A DNA stretch of 64,000 bases. Source: Bacillus pseudomycoides. Lineage in GTDB: Bacteria; Bacillota; Bacilli; Bacillales; Bacillaceae_G. Made by a program: the position numbers and the translations under genes. Below, piece by piece: positions 19,939 to 30,274 of this stretch; position 1 is the stretch's first letter, and every line of letters starts with the position of its first letter. Below the pieces are notes generated by a model that was not told where the DNA came from, searched no databases, and saw only the letters and a program-made list of their open reading frames with translations. Location of the stretch: contig NZ_NVOY01000004.1 of assembly GCF_002551005.1 (NCBI RefSeq), forward strand, positions 62,001-126,000. The letters are read 5' to 3'.

Positions 19939-19980
19939 ACAAAGAACCAGCCAACATATCGTTGGCCGGTTCTTTGTTTT
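19939..19980. terminator. Bidirectional terminator between ypzI and the LAL regulator
   Basis: 15-base arms AAAGAACC-AGCCAAC / GTTGGCC-GGTTCTTT (one mismatch) with T-rich tails on both strands, serving convergent genes. Confidence 0.88.
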
Positions 19981-19993
19981 CATATATTAATAA

Positions 19994-22558
19994 TTAGTTT
20001 ATAATTCCTTGTTCTGTGGCTTTCTTTATTGCTTCAACACGGTTAGATACATGAAGCTTTGAATATATGTTAATAATGTGCGTCTTAACTGTCGAAATCG
20101 ATATGCACAATTGTTCACCAATTTTCTTATTTGATGCCCCAGTCGCAAGAACTTTCAATACCTCTAATTCTCTATTACTTAAAAGAACATTCTCTTTATC
20201 ATGATCCCCTAACTGTAATAACGTGTATAAGAACTCCCTCTCTCTTTCATTTAAATCTTGCAACCTTTCTTCTTTTAATAACATCAACAATGTTTGAATT
20301 TGTTTATCTATCCTTAAATAAGGTAATAAAATATGATTTTCATAACTATAATGTACCGCTTCTCGTAATAAATTTAAAAGCTCCCGTTTATGCTTTTGCA
20401 TATCATTTCCTAAGATAAGAACTTTTAATAATAACGCTTCAATTAATAGTACTTTCATTTTATGTTTTCTTGTAAATTCCGCAACTTCATCAAGTAACTG
20501 TAATGATTCTTGTATATGTCCTTTCTGCAATAAAATCTGAGCATATAACAATTTATCTTCAGTTCGTAGTTTCTTTTTTTCTTTCTTTTGTGTGTACATC
20601 AAAACAAACCGATCTAATTGCTGTACATATTCTCCATCAACATGAATCGCATATTTTAGTACAGAGGATATAAACAGCTCATTTTGATACGCCTCAAATG
20701 TTTGTAACTTTCGAATTGTTTCGTTTGCTTGCTGTTTATCACCTTTCAGAAATTGAAGTTCCATTAAATTATATAAATAAGCTTTTCCTACAACAGCTTC
20801 GTCACCTTGTACATGTTGTAGTGATTTTTCAGCCTTCTCTAATTGTAAGCGTTTTAAATAAATACCCGTAATTCCAATATGACAAGTTACTGTGAGAGCT
20901 GATAAAAATGGATGTTGTTCAATTACCTGAAAAAGCTGATTATATAACCTCTCACACTCTTTTAAATCTCCTAATTCCTCTTTAATCTGACATAAAGAAC
21001 TTAAAATGCCCATTTTCACATATGGATTTTTCATTCTCTTTTCAAGCATAGACGCTTTATCAAGCACATATAGTGCATCCTTGATTCGCTCCTGAAATCT
21101 CAGAAAAAATGATAATTCTACATAAATAATCGCCTTGGTTACATCACTTATATCCATGTCTTCAATTTCATTTATAAACAAAACATCTAATTGTAAATTA
21201 TTTTCCTCAATTAAAGCCTTGCAAAATTCGAATACCCTCCAAGGATGATGACCACTTTCCCCTTCGTACACGATATTTAATATTTCTGTGCACTGCTCAA
21301 ACTCCATATTACAATAATGGTAAAAAATGAGTTGAAACGCCATCTCTTTATTTTGCACAATACACGTTAACGGAATATGTTGCAAATAACTCCATCCTTG
21401 TGGATTTTGTCCGTGCACTTCAATCTTTCTCAACGCAGCCTCAAAACATTGCATCTCTAATAATTGTTTTATACATTCCTCAAAATCACCGCATCGTTCG
21501 TATACTTCTGCTGCTCGTAAACGTAACTTCTTTTGTTTCTCCTTTTCTAACCGCTCAAAAGAATGTTGTAAAAACTGTTGAAAAATAGCGTGATAGCGAT
21601 ATATTCCACGATCTTCATCAAGATTAATTATAAATAAATGCTTTTGAAATAGACGTGTAATTATTTCTTTTGTACCTTGTTTTTCCAATAATTGATTACA
21701 AATTTCCTCATTAAAATAACTTAAAATAGATGTTTTTACGAGAAAATCTTTTTCATCTTCTTCCAGCGCATCTAAAATCTCTTTCGATAAATAGGTAATC
21801 ATATATTTATTCAGCACTTTCATATGCTGTGTGCAATCTTTTTTATGATAAGAACGTGCAAGTGCAATTAACTGAAGACCACCAATCCACCCTTCTGCCA
21901 ACATGTTCATATCATGAATTACCTCATAATTTAGATCCATCTTCAATGTATCTTTAATAAATCGAAAACCTTCATCTGCCGAAAACTTTAATTCTTCTTC
22001 TCCAATTTCTAATAATCTTCCTGAAATGAGAAAATCACCTATATAAAATTTTGGTTCTTCCCTCGTTAATAAGACAATGCGAACATTTTCTGAGGAATGC
22101 TTTAAAAAATATTCCATTGTCTTATTAACATCAACATCCGTTATATAATGAAAATCATCAATAATAATCGTAATATCATCTTTTGTACTTAATAAGTTAA
22201 TTAAAGCTACAATAATACGTTTCATATCATCTTTATGCATAATCATCTGAAATAAAGAAAAAACCTCTTCTATTTCCTCAATATATACACGCATACTTTC
22301 TAACATATAGTACCAAAAAGAAAATACATTATTATTCTCTTTATCTAGTGTAATCCACGCAATTGAAAATCCTTGGTTTTCTTTTACAAAAGAAGAGCAT
22401 ATAGTCGTTTTTCCACTACCAGCTGATCCTTTCACAACTACAAGTTTATAATCGTACAATGTTTCTAATTTTTTTAATAAATTTTCTCTACGTACATAAT
22501 TTTTCCTCGGCGTTGGAGTCATTAATTTTGTAGAAATGATTTGAACTTCTCTCTTCAT
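19994..22558 (-). CDS. Large ATP-binding LuxR (LAL/MalT-type) regulator
   Basis: An 854-residue regulator. Residues 1-20 resemble the MalT entry (STKLMTPTPRKNYVRR). Walker A GSAGSGKT is at 44-51 and Walker B IIIDDFHYI near 135, giving a STAND-type ATPase. The centre is a long helical TPR-like sensor domain. The last 65 residues are a LuxR helix-turn-helix (LSNRELEVLKVLATGASNKK to STVKTHIINIYSKLHVSNR). Such proteins bind an inducer and activate transcription as ATP-dependent oligomers. It is the fourth gene after an ABC exporter on the same strand and may control it. The inducer is unknown. Confidence 0.85.
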   Translation of the reverse strand: MKREVQIISTKLMTPTPRKNYVRRENLLKKLETLYDYKLVVVKGSAGSGKTTICSSFVKENQGFSIAWITLDKENNNVFSFWYYMLESMRVYIEEIEEVFSLFQMIMHKDDMKRIIVALINLLSTKDDITIIIDDFHYITDVDVNKTMEYFLKHSSENVRIVLLTREEPKFYIGDFLISGRLLEIGEEELKFSADEGFRFIKDTLKMDLNYEVIHDMNMLAEGWIGGLQLIALARSYHKKDCTQHMKVLNKYMITYLSKEILDALEEDEKDFLVKTSILSYFNEEICNQLLEKQGTKEIITRLFQKHLFIINLDEDRGIYRYHAIFQQFLQHSFERLEKEKQKKLRLRAAEVYERCGDFEECIKQLLEMQCFEAALRKIEVHGQNPQGWSYLQHIPLTCIVQNKEMAFQLIFYHYCNMEFEQCTEILNIVYEGESGHHPWRVFEFCKALIEENNLQLDVLFINEIEDMDISDVTKAIIYVELSFFLRFQERIKDALYVLDKASMLEKRMKNPYVKMGILSSLCQIKEELGDLKECERLYNQLFQVIEQHPFLSALTVTCHIGITGIYLKRLQLEKAEKSLQHVQGDEAVVGKAYLYNLMELQFLKGDKQQANETIRKLQTFEAYQNELFISSVLKYAIHVDGEYVQQLDRFVLMYTQKKEKKKLRTEDKLLYAQILLQKGHIQESLQLLDEVAEFTRKHKMKVLLIEALLLKVLILGNDMQKHKRELLNLLREAVHYSYENHILLPYLRIDKQIQTLLMLLKEERLQDLNEREREFLYTLLQLGDHDKENVLLSNRELEVLKVLATGASNKKIGEQLCISISTVKTHIINIYSKLHVSNRVEAIKKATEQGIIN

Positions 22559-22622
22559 TTCATCACCTTGTCATTTGTTTTATGCATTTTATTTCCATTT
22601 TATATGATTAACACAGTAAATA

Positions 22623-23609
22623 TCAATATCGACCCTCCTGTACTCTTTTTTTACAAATGATGATACTGAGCATAATGAATAACAAGATAATAAAACTAAT
22701 ATACGTAATTGCGCCTCCATACCGTGCTATATTATTACCATTTTCAAAACCGTCAATAACCGAAAGATACTGTTTTTGCGGCAAAATTTTCACAAACCAA
22801 TCAACTATCCCATCATTTTGTTTAAAAGCAAAGAAGGACCCTGACAGAATAGAAGTAAAAACAATAATGGAAGAAGATAACATCATTGTATTGTCAGTAG
22901 TTTCTATAATCGTACTCATAAATAACGCAAAAGATGTTGCGATCATAACAAGGATAGCCAACAAATAACTATATTCTAAATAACTGAATCCTATATCTAC
23001 CTGAAACACTATCTTCTCGACGATTAATATAATAAATGTTGGAATATATACAATAAGGAATGTAAAAAGAAAATGTGCAAATAAATAGTTACTAATACGT
23101 ATAGGTGAAGATACAGTACGTGTAAATGTATGATTTTCTTTATCTTCTGTAAAAAAACTCATAAACATGATACTCTCTAGTAATACAAACATACAGAGAT
23201 AGCTCAAAATATTCGTACCTATTTTCCTCACTCCACCTGGCTGAAGAGAACCGCTACTTTTTTGTTGAAATGCTATCTCCACTTTTTCTTTAAAATCATG
23301 CTCTTTAATCGTCCTTACTTCTATTTCTCCATTGTCTTTTGGAATCACTGCCGCATCATATTTTTTCATTACAAATTCAGACATCCTTGGCATTTCATTC
23401 GTATTTTTAATATTAAATCCTTCTACATGTATATCACTCTTGCCTTCTTTTGTTACATACGCAATATTCCCATTCATTTCAAATTTGGAAGTGAAAAATA
23501 TGGCAAGCGATATAGAAATAAACGTAAGAAAAATTGTTAAAAGCAGATAATTCTTTTTACTAATAGCCCGCCGGATATTATGACGAAAAACAATTAAAAT
23601 CTCGTTCAT
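22623..23609 (-). CDS. ABC-2 type transporter permease (second)
   Basis: A 328-residue membrane subunit with one N-terminal helix (about 20-38), an extracytoplasmic domain of roughly 100 residues, and five C-terminal helices, the ABC-2 permease layout seen in drug, peptide and lipid exporters. Its ATG overlaps the stop of the preceding permease gene by four bases (ATGA). A 64-base gap separates it from the LAL regulator gene. The cargo cannot be read from sequence. Codon use is strongly AT-biased. Confidence 0.85.
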   Translation of the reverse strand: MNEILIVFRHNIRRAISKKNYLLLTIFLTFISISLAIFFTSKFEMNGNIAYVTKEGKSDIHVEGFNIKNTNEMPRMSEFVMKKYDAAVIPKDNGEIEVRTIKEHDFKEKVEIAFQQKSSGSLQPGGVRKIGTNILSYLCMFVLLESIMFMSFFTEDKENHTFTRTVSSPIRISNYLFAHFLFTFLIVYIPTFIILIVEKIVFQVDIGFSYLEYSYLLAILVMIATSFALFMSTIIETTDNTMMLSSSIIVFTSILSGSFFAFKQNDGIVDWFVKILPQKQYLSVIDGFENGNNIARYGGAITYISFIILLFIMLSIIICKKRVQEGRY

Positions 23610-24349
23610 ACATAATCCTCCACCTTAAATAGAAATTTACAGCCGACTAAGCCAAAACAAGTTAACAAAACTAACACACTGCCCGTTGTAAGGAAAAGGC
23701 TAAAATCTTGATCATATATTATCTTCATCACACATTCTACAACCCACTTTACCGGTGAAATATATGATATTGTCCGAACAGTATCCCCTAGTCCATCAAG
23801 AGAAAAGAATACTCCTCCTAAAATTGCTAAAGCGTTATTTAACAAACTTAATATTTTATTCGTTACCTCTTCACTTTTAAACATACAGCAAGATAATACT
23901 CCAATAACCGCTGATAAAAAATTAAACAGCAGCATAATGATAATGACATAGCCAACATTTCTCCCCCCAAATGTTACATGCAGGCCTATATGAGCTACAT
24001 ACATGACAACTAAATAACAAACAGACGTAAAAGTAAATGTAGCAAAAATTTTTGACAAATACAAATAAGAAACACGAATCGGACTATACATAACTCGTAA
24101 ATTACTATTTTTTAGTCTTTTTTCCATAAAACTATTAGAAGCTGTCATAGACACATTCAAAATGCCATATATCAAAATCGTAACACCATAATAATCATAA
24201 GAAGTAATTCCATTCTCCCCATAATTCCCATTACTTAAATAACCCAAAATTAATATAAATAAAATCGGAAAAATTGTATTCGTTAGTAAAAGGACTGGAT
24301 TCATGACAATATTGACTACATCGCGTTTATATAACACAAAGAAGCTCAT
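23606..24349 (-). CDS. ABC-2 type transporter permease (first)
   Basis: A 247-residue permease with about six helices and the ABC-2 hallmark helices LLTNTIFPILFILILGYLSN and VIIIMLLFNFLSAVIGVLSC. The ATG at 24349 is preferred because AAGGTGA lies five bases upstream and begins at the ATPase stop; an in-frame TTG at 24364 lies inside that stop region. The two non-identical permeases should pair with the single ATPase to make one heteromeric exporter. Confidence 0.85.
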   Translation of the reverse strand: MSFFVLYKRDVVNIVMNPVLLLTNTIFPILFILILGYLSNGNYGENGITSYDYYGVTILIYGILNVSMTASNSFMEKRLKNSNLRVMYSPIRVSYLYLSKIFATFTFTSVCYLVVMYVAHIGLHVTFGGRNVGYVIIIMLLFNFLSAVIGVLSCCMFKSEEVTNKILSLLNNALAILGGVFFSLDGLGDTVRTISYISPVKWVVECVMKIIYDQDFSLFLTTGSVLVLLTCFGLVGCKFLFKVEDYV

Positions 24350-24360
24350 TATTTTCACCT

Positions 24361-25299
24361 TCAATCTCTTAATTTTCTTCCCGTTAACTGTAAAAACACT
24401 GTTTCTAAACTTGCACTTTCACTCATAATATTTTTCACTTTCATTCCTTCATTTACAAGAAGCGTAATGATTTTATCCAAGTTTTCCACACCTTTTAATA
24501 CAACAACTTCTATTACCTCGTCTTTTATTATTACTTCTTTCATCCCTTCAATTTTAAAAAAGCTCTCTTCTATACCAGCCGTTATCTGTTCACATTCTAT
24601 GAAATAGCGTTTTTCATCCGCGATATACTTTTTGAGCTCTTCTTTTGTTCCCTCTGCAACAATCTCACCATGATCCATAATGATAATTCTCGTCGATATC
24701 TCTTCTACTTCCTCCATATAATGGGTTGTATAAATAATTGTAGATCCTTGTTCTTGTAATTGTTGAATCGACTGTAAAATATGATTTCGAGATTGCGGAT
24801 CGATCCCAACTGTCGGTTCATCCATAATAATAACTTTTGGTTTATGCGCAATCGCACATGCTATATTCAACCTTCTTTTCATTCCACCTGAAAAAGTTTT
24901 CGGTTTTTCACTTTTCTTATCAAGCAGTCCAACAAATTGCAGAGCTTCATCTACAGATTTCTGTAATTGTATTCCTTTCAAACCATAAAGAGCGGCAAAA
25001 AAAGCTACATTTTGTTCCGCTGATATATCTTCATAAATTGCTAAATCTTGCGGGACAATACCGAGATTTCGCTTTACAAATCGTGCATGTTTTTTTACAT
25101 TTTTTCCTTCAAATAAAATTCCGCCCCCGTCGTACTGTAAAATGGTCGACAAAATATGAATAGTCGTACTTTTCCCAGCGCCATTTGGACCAAGGAAGCA
25201 TAAAATTTCTCCTTCTCTTACATCGAATGAAATACCCTTTAACGCTTTATAATGTCCATAACATTTTTTTAACTCTTTCACTTCAATTAGCTTTTTCAT
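24361..25299 (-). CDS. ABC exporter ATP-binding protein (DrrA/CcmA type)
   Basis: A 312-residue ATPase that should power the two permeases encoded next. Walker A GPNGAGKST is at 37-45, the Q-loop VPQDLAIYED near 87, the ABC signature FSGGMKRRLN near 141, Walker B VIIMDEPTVGIDPQS near 160 and the switch histidine in YTTHYMEE. A C-terminal domain of about 80 residues is of the kind found in DrrA-like drug and peptide exporters. The ATG at 25299 follows AAAGGAGAG. It is the first gene of the ATPase-permease-permease-LAL regulator operon. Confidence 0.9.
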   Translation of the reverse strand: MKKLIEVKELKKCYGHYKALKGISFDVREGEILCFLGPNGAGKSTTIHILSTILQYDGGGILFEGKNVKKHARFVKRNLGIVPQDLAIYEDISAEQNVAFFAALYGLKGIQLQKSVDEALQFVGLLDKKSEKPKTFSGGMKRRLNIACAIAHKPKVIIMDEPTVGIDPQSRNHILQSIQQLQEQGSTIIYTTHYMEEVEEISTRIIIMDHGEIVAEGTKEELKKYIADEKRYFIECEQITAGIEESFFKIEGMKEVIIKDEVIEVVVLKGVENLDKIITLLVNEGMKVKNIMSESASLETVFLQLTGRKLRD

Positions 25300-25341
25300 A
25301 TCACTCTCTCCTTTCTTCTTCATTGTATGGATTTCATAAAC

Positions 25342-25382
25342 AAAAAAAATCAACCGAATGGTTGATTCATTCGGTTGATTTT
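25342..25382 (-). terminator. Terminator between idi and the exporter operon
   Basis: 15-bp perfect arms AAAATCAACCGAATG / CATTCGGTTGATTTT with a 7-base loop and a T8 tail on the minus strand. It closes idi transcription about 90 bases past the idi stop. Confidence 0.9.
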
Positions 25383-25383
25383 C

Positions 25384-25436
25384 ATTTCGCTATTCGTATG
25401 CAGTAAGACCTCACTGATGGAAGTTTCACTATACAG
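25384..25436 (-). repeat. Family A repeat, short deleted copy
   Basis: On the minus strand it joins the family A left end (AGTGAAACTTCCATCAGTGAGG) directly to the right end (TCTTACTGCATACGAATAGCG), without the middle 50 bases. Confidence 0.75.
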
Positions 25437-25472
25437 TAACCCCATCAAAAAGTTTCCTATAATGCATTTCAT

Positions 25473-26531
<1,059 letters not shown>

Positions 26532-26534
26532 TCA

Positions 26535-27683
26535 TTATTTCTTTAAATTTTTTAGCTGTTCTCCAATAATATCACCTAATTGGAATGTTGCAGAATCAGA
26601 AGTTGGTTCATATTTACTATAATCTTCTGTTACATTATTTTCTTCAAGTGTTTCTTTTATACTTAAAGAAATACGCTTTTCTTCTGAATGAACTTCTAAT
26701 ACTTTTACTTTCACATCTTGTCCGATGCTTAATACCTCATTCGGATTTTTCACATGACGATTTGCGATTTGTGAAACGTGAACAAGTCCTTCTACACCAG
26801 GAAAAATTTCAACGAAGGCTCCGAAAGTAACAAGGCGTTTTACTTTCCCATCTAATAGATCGCCTACTTTTACTTGATTTGAAACATTCGACCATGGACC
26901 TGGCTGCACCGCTTTCATAGATAAAGAAATACGCTGCGTATCAGCATCAACAGATAACACTTTTACTTTTACAGTTTGTCCCTCTGTTAATACATCAGAT
27001 GGTTGCTCTACACGATCGTGAGAAATTTGAGAAATATGAACTAAGCCATCTACACCGCCAACATTTACAAATGCCCCAAAGTCAGTTAAACGTTGAACTG
27101 TGCCCTCTACAACATCACCTGCTTGTAAAGAAGAAACCGCTTCTTTTTTCTTCTTGTCTAGCTCTTGCTCTACAACTGCCTTATGAGAAAGAATCACACG
27201 ATTTTTCTCGCGGTCTAATTCTACAATTTTTACTGCTAATGTTTTCCCTTTATAATCAGTAAAATCTTCTACATAATGCATCTCTACAAGCGAAGCCGGA
27301 ATAAAGCCACGAACACCAAGGTCAACAACTAGACCTCCGTTAACAATATCTTTAATTGTTACATCAAATACTTCACCTGATGTAAATTGCCCTTGCAATA
27401 CTTCCCATGCTTTTTCTGCATCTACTGCACGTTTAGACAACACTAAATCATCATCTTCTAATTTAATTACTTTCAATTCAAGAGTTTGTTCTACTTCTAC
27501 GACATCACTTGCTTTTTCAATATGAACATTCGCCAATTCACTAATTGGAATCACACCATCAGTTTTGTACCCAACATTTACAAATACTTGCTTTTCTTCA
27601 ACTTTAGTTACTGTACCTGTAACAACATCACCTACTTGTAATGCCTTTGTGTTAACAACTTCTTCATTCATTTTTTCTACCAT
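26535..27683 (-). CDS. rpsA: 30S ribosomal protein S1 homologue
   Basis: A 382-residue protein with four S1 RNA-binding domains, each with a core such as GDVVTGTVTKVEEKQVFVNV, LVVDLGVRGFIPASLVE, RLTDFGAFVNVGGVDGLVHI and RLVTFGAFVEIFPGVEGLVH. In B. subtilis this is ypfD, an S1-like protein of four rather than six repeats. The ATG at 27683 follows GGGAGGT. It lies between cmk and idi; the cmk terminator separates it from cmk. Confidence 0.95.
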   Translation of the reverse strand: MVEKMNEEVVNTKALQVGDVVTGTVTKVEEKQVFVNVGYKTDGVIPISELANVHIEKASDVVEVEQTLELKVIKLEDDDLVLSKRAVDAEKAWEVLQGQFTSGEVFDVTIKDIVNGGLVVDLGVRGFIPASLVEMHYVEDFTDYKGKTLAVKIVELDREKNRVILSHKAVVEQELDKKKKEAVSSLQAGDVVEGTVQRLTDFGAFVNVGGVDGLVHISQISHDRVEQPSDVLTEGQTVKVKVLSVDADTQRISLSMKAVQPGPWSNVSNQVKVGDLLDGKVKRLVTFGAFVEIFPGVEGLVHVSQIANRHVKNPNEVLSIGQDVKVKVLEVHSEEKRISLSIKETLEENNVTEDYSKYEPTSDSATFQLGDIIGEQLKNLKK

Positions 27684-27853
27684 GTAAATACCTCCCTACT
27701 AAAATGGCAAAGCATCTTTATGTATATACGAAATGGAAACAATGGCTTCCATTTGCATGTATGTAAAATATTTAGAAAATACCCTCTTTTACTAACTTCT
27801 AACAAATCGATGAATTTGTCAAGAAAATTGTCTCTTTATTAACAGACAGAAAC

Positions 27854-27889
27854 AAAAATAAAGGAAGGGGTTCCCCCTTCCTTTATTTT
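27854..27889 (-). terminator. cmk terminator overlapping its stop codon
   Basis: About 16-bp arms (AAAAATAAAGGAAGGGG / CCCCTTCCTTTATTTT). The cmk stop lies inside the stem, and the minus strand continues into T-rich DNA. Confidence 0.85.
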
Positions 27890-28560
27890 GCGAACGTTAC
27901 CGATACAATATCCATAATCTTTTGAACTACTTCTTCAATTGATAAAGACGTTGTATCTAATTCAATTGCATCCTCAGCTTTTTTTAATGGAGACACTTCA
28001 CGTTCAGAATCTAATTTATCACGGCGCGCAATTTCTTCTTTAAGTTGTTCTAAGTCAGAAGGAAACCCTTTTTGTGTGTTTTCTAAATGCCTTCTTTCAG
28101 CTCGTTCTTCAACAGAAGCTAGCATAAAAATCTTCACTTCCGCATTCGGCAATACATGCGTCCCAATATCACGACCATCCATAACAACGCCGCCATTTTC
28201 GGCTAAAGCTTGCTGACGACGTACCATTTCTTCACGTACAAGACGATGTCTTGCTACAATCGATACGCGATTTGTTACTTCTGGTGTGCGAATCACTTCT
28301 GATACATCTTTTCCGTTTAAAAAGACAAGCTGTACATTTTCTCCTTGCTGAAATGAAATGTCTATATCCCTAATGATTCCCATTAATTTTTCTTCATTTT
28401 CAATATCAATGCCTTGCTCTAATGCCGCATATGTTATAGTACGATACATTGCACCCGTATCAATATAAACATAAGACAATTTTTTAGCAACAATTTTAGC
28501 AACCGTACTTTTCCCTGCAGCTGCCGGGCCATCAATTGCGATTGAAATTCGTTCCTCCAT
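27883..28560 (-). CDS. cmk: Cytidylate kinase
   Basis: Cmk phosphorylates CMP and dCMP to the diphosphates. The 225-residue protein has the P-loop [13 protein letters not shown] at the N-terminus, [34 protein letters not shown] and the lid [20 protein letters not shown], all standard for the family. The ATG at 28560 is used. A small hairpin (28596-28620) lies 35 bases upstream of the start and could act in the leader. Confidence 0.95.
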   Translation of the reverse strand: MEERISIAIDGPAAAGKSTVAKIVAKKLSYVYIDTGAMYRTITYAALEQGIDIENEEKLMGIIRDIDISFQQGENVQLVFLNGKDVSEVIRTPEVTNRVSIVARHRLVREEMVRRQQALAENGGVVMDGRDIGTHVLPNAEVKIFMLASVEERAERRHLENTQKGFPSDLEQLKEEIARRDKLDSEREVSPLKKAEDAIELDTTSLSIEEVVQKIMDIVSVTFAK

Positions 28561-28770
28561 TGTAACACCCCATTTTTCACTTATAAGAACAGAAGGAAAA
28601 GCAGGTATTCCCTGCTTTTCTCAACATTGTTTCTTTTTACATTAACAGGAAGTAAAAATCCGATTGGTTCCATTAACGATCAGCTTTTTTTACTAATAAC
28701 CGTTTCACTTTACCCCGTTTCAAGTCCTCAACTATTGTAGCACACTCTTTCTTAGAAGCAAATGAAAAAA

Positions 28771-28944
28771 CTATTGATTTACCTCTAAAATATTTGTTAT
28801 AACCCCTTTTGTAACTCCTTCATAATAGACAACTTTCGATACATATTTTGCTATGGTTTCCTCTGTTAAAAGCAATTGGACAATACACAAACAAAGACAT
28901 TGTCCAATTAGTAACCAGATTAAAATTTTCTCCATTGTTTTCAA
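28771..28944 (-). CDS. ypfB: YpfB family small membrane protein
   Basis: A 57-residue protein with a single N-terminal transmembrane helix (about residues 5-26) and a short hydrophilic tail containing AKYVSKVVYYEGVTKGVI. I start at TTG 28944: AAGGAG is nine bases upstream and the product begins MKTMEKILIWLL, matching the start of B. subtilis YpfB as I remember it. It lies upstream of cmk as in B. subtilis. Function unknown. Confidence 0.75.
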   Translation of the reverse strand: MKTMEKILIWLLIGQCLCLCIVQLLLTEETIAKYVSKVVYYEGVTKGVITNILEVNQ

Positions 28945-28984
28945 AACACACAACTCCTTTTCCTTATTATTCCACTATAACGAC

Positions 28985-29112
28985 CACTGAAACTTCCACC
29001 TTAAAATTGTAAAGTGGACACCTGTTGACGGACAGAATGAAACTCTCCTTTCTCACTTCCTCCCACATTAACGGACAGTAAGCTCCCCACTAATGGAAGT
29101 TTCACTTTATTT
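28985..29112 (-). repeat. Family A short copy plus repeat fragment
   Basis: 29066-29112 read on the minus strand is AAAGTGAAACTTCCATTAGTG, then GGGAGCTTACTGTCCG, which joins the family A left and right ends without the middle. 28985-29006 holds AATTTTAAGGTGGAAGTTTC, also found at 8996-9016. The region is non-coding. Confidence 0.65.
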
Positions 29113-29218
29113 TCATTGTGATGATTGCTTAGAAGTTTTATACTTTTCCATTGTCGAATCCGATCAAATCATGTTATGTTCTTAATGTATTTGCATTGAT
29201 TGGAGAGGAGTAAAGGCA

Positions 29219-30190
29219 TTGAAAAAAATTCTTGTTTTACACACAGGTGGAACAATTGCGATGGAGGAAGATAAAGAAACTGGAGTTGTTCAACCAGGCG
29301 CACAAAATCCACTTTTAAAATTCATTCCAAATTTAGAAGAAGATATCAAATTAATTGTTGAAGATGTCTTTCATCTTCCATCTCCTCACATGACACCAAA
29401 TGAAATGCTGCAATTGCAAGTCATGATTGACGAGAAGGTTAAAAACGATAACGTGCAAGGTATTGTCATTACACACGGAACAGACACATTGGAAGAAACA
29501 GCTTATTTCCTTGACTTAACTGTACAAGCCAATGTTCCAATTGTCGTTACAGGAGCAATGCGCTCGAGTAATGAGTTAGGAGCGGATGGTTTATATAACT
29601 TTTTGTCAGCAGTAAAAGTTGCGAGTAGTGAAGAGGCAAAAGGAAAAGGCGTTCTTGTCGTATTAAACGATGAAATTCACTGTGCAACGAATGTGACAAA
29701 AACACATACAAGTAACGTAGCAACATTCCAAAGTCCACAATACGGACCAATTGGAATGGTAACAAAGCGTGGTGTTGTCTTCCATCACGCTTTAGTGCAT
29801 CATGAAAAATATGCTGTCACACAAATTACAAAAAATGTTGTCATATTAAAAGCGTATGCTGGTATGGATGAAACATTATTGGCTGCAATTGAGCAATTGC
29901 CAGTTGATGGAATCATCATCGAAGCACTCGGACAAGGAAACTTACCACCGCGTACACTTCCTGCTCTGCAACGTTTGATAGATAAAGAGATTCCAGTTGT
30001 TCTTGTTTCTCGCTGCTTTAACGGAATTGTCCAAGATGTATATTCTTACGAAGGCGGGGGCAAACAATTGAAAAATATGGGCATTATCTTCACATATGGT
30101 TTAAATGCTCAAAAATCTCGTATTAAGCTACTTGTTGCACTGGAAGTAACAAAAGAACAAACAGAGATTCAATCTATGTTTAAGCAGTAA
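29219..30190 (+). CDS. ansA: Type I L-asparaginase
   Basis: Asparaginase hydrolyses L-asparagine to aspartate and ammonia. The 323-residue protein carries both family signatures: VLHTGGTIAM with the nucleophilic threonine at the N-terminus and the second-threonine block GIVITHGTDTLEETAY. No signal peptide is seen, so it should be cytoplasmic. The start is TTG at 29219 behind GAGAGGAG. It is a single plus-strand gene, convergent with bdr and sharing a bidirectional terminator. Confidence 0.94.
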   Translation: MKKILVLHTGGTIAMEEDKETGVVQPGAQNPLLKFIPNLEEDIKLIVEDVFHLPSPHMTPNEMLQLQVMIDEKVKNDNVQGIVITHGTDTLEETAYFLDLTVQANVPIVVTGAMRSSNELGADGLYNFLSAVKVASSEEAKGKGVLVVLNDEIHCATNVTKTHTSNVATFQSPQYGPIGMVTKRGVVFHHALVHHEKYAVTQITKNVVILKAYAGMDETLLAAIEQLPVDGIIIEALGQGNLPPRTLPALQRLIDKEIPVVLVSRCFNGIVQDVYSYEGGGKQLKNMGIIFTYGLNAQKSRIKLLVALEVTKEQTEIQSMFKQ

Positions 30191-30204
30191 AATTTAATTG
30201 TAAC

Positions 30205-30259
30205 AAAAAAACACCTCCGTCTAATCCTTAACCCTACGAATTAGACGGAGGTGTTTTTC
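30205..30259. terminator. Bidirectional terminator ansA / bdr
   Basis: 19-bp perfect arms AAAAACACCTCCGTCTAAT / ATTAGACGGAGGTGTTTTT with T runs on both strands between the convergent genes. Confidence 0.95.
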
Positions 30260-30274
30260 ATTTTGTACCCGTTC

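Noticed and set aside
19759-19983. Minus-strand frame across ypzI
   Set aside because: It is the antisense shadow of ypzI, which has a far better start, ribosome site and terminator.
27690-27850. Leader element before rpsA
   Set aside because: The AT-rich leader shows no recognisable conserved RNA motif by eye.
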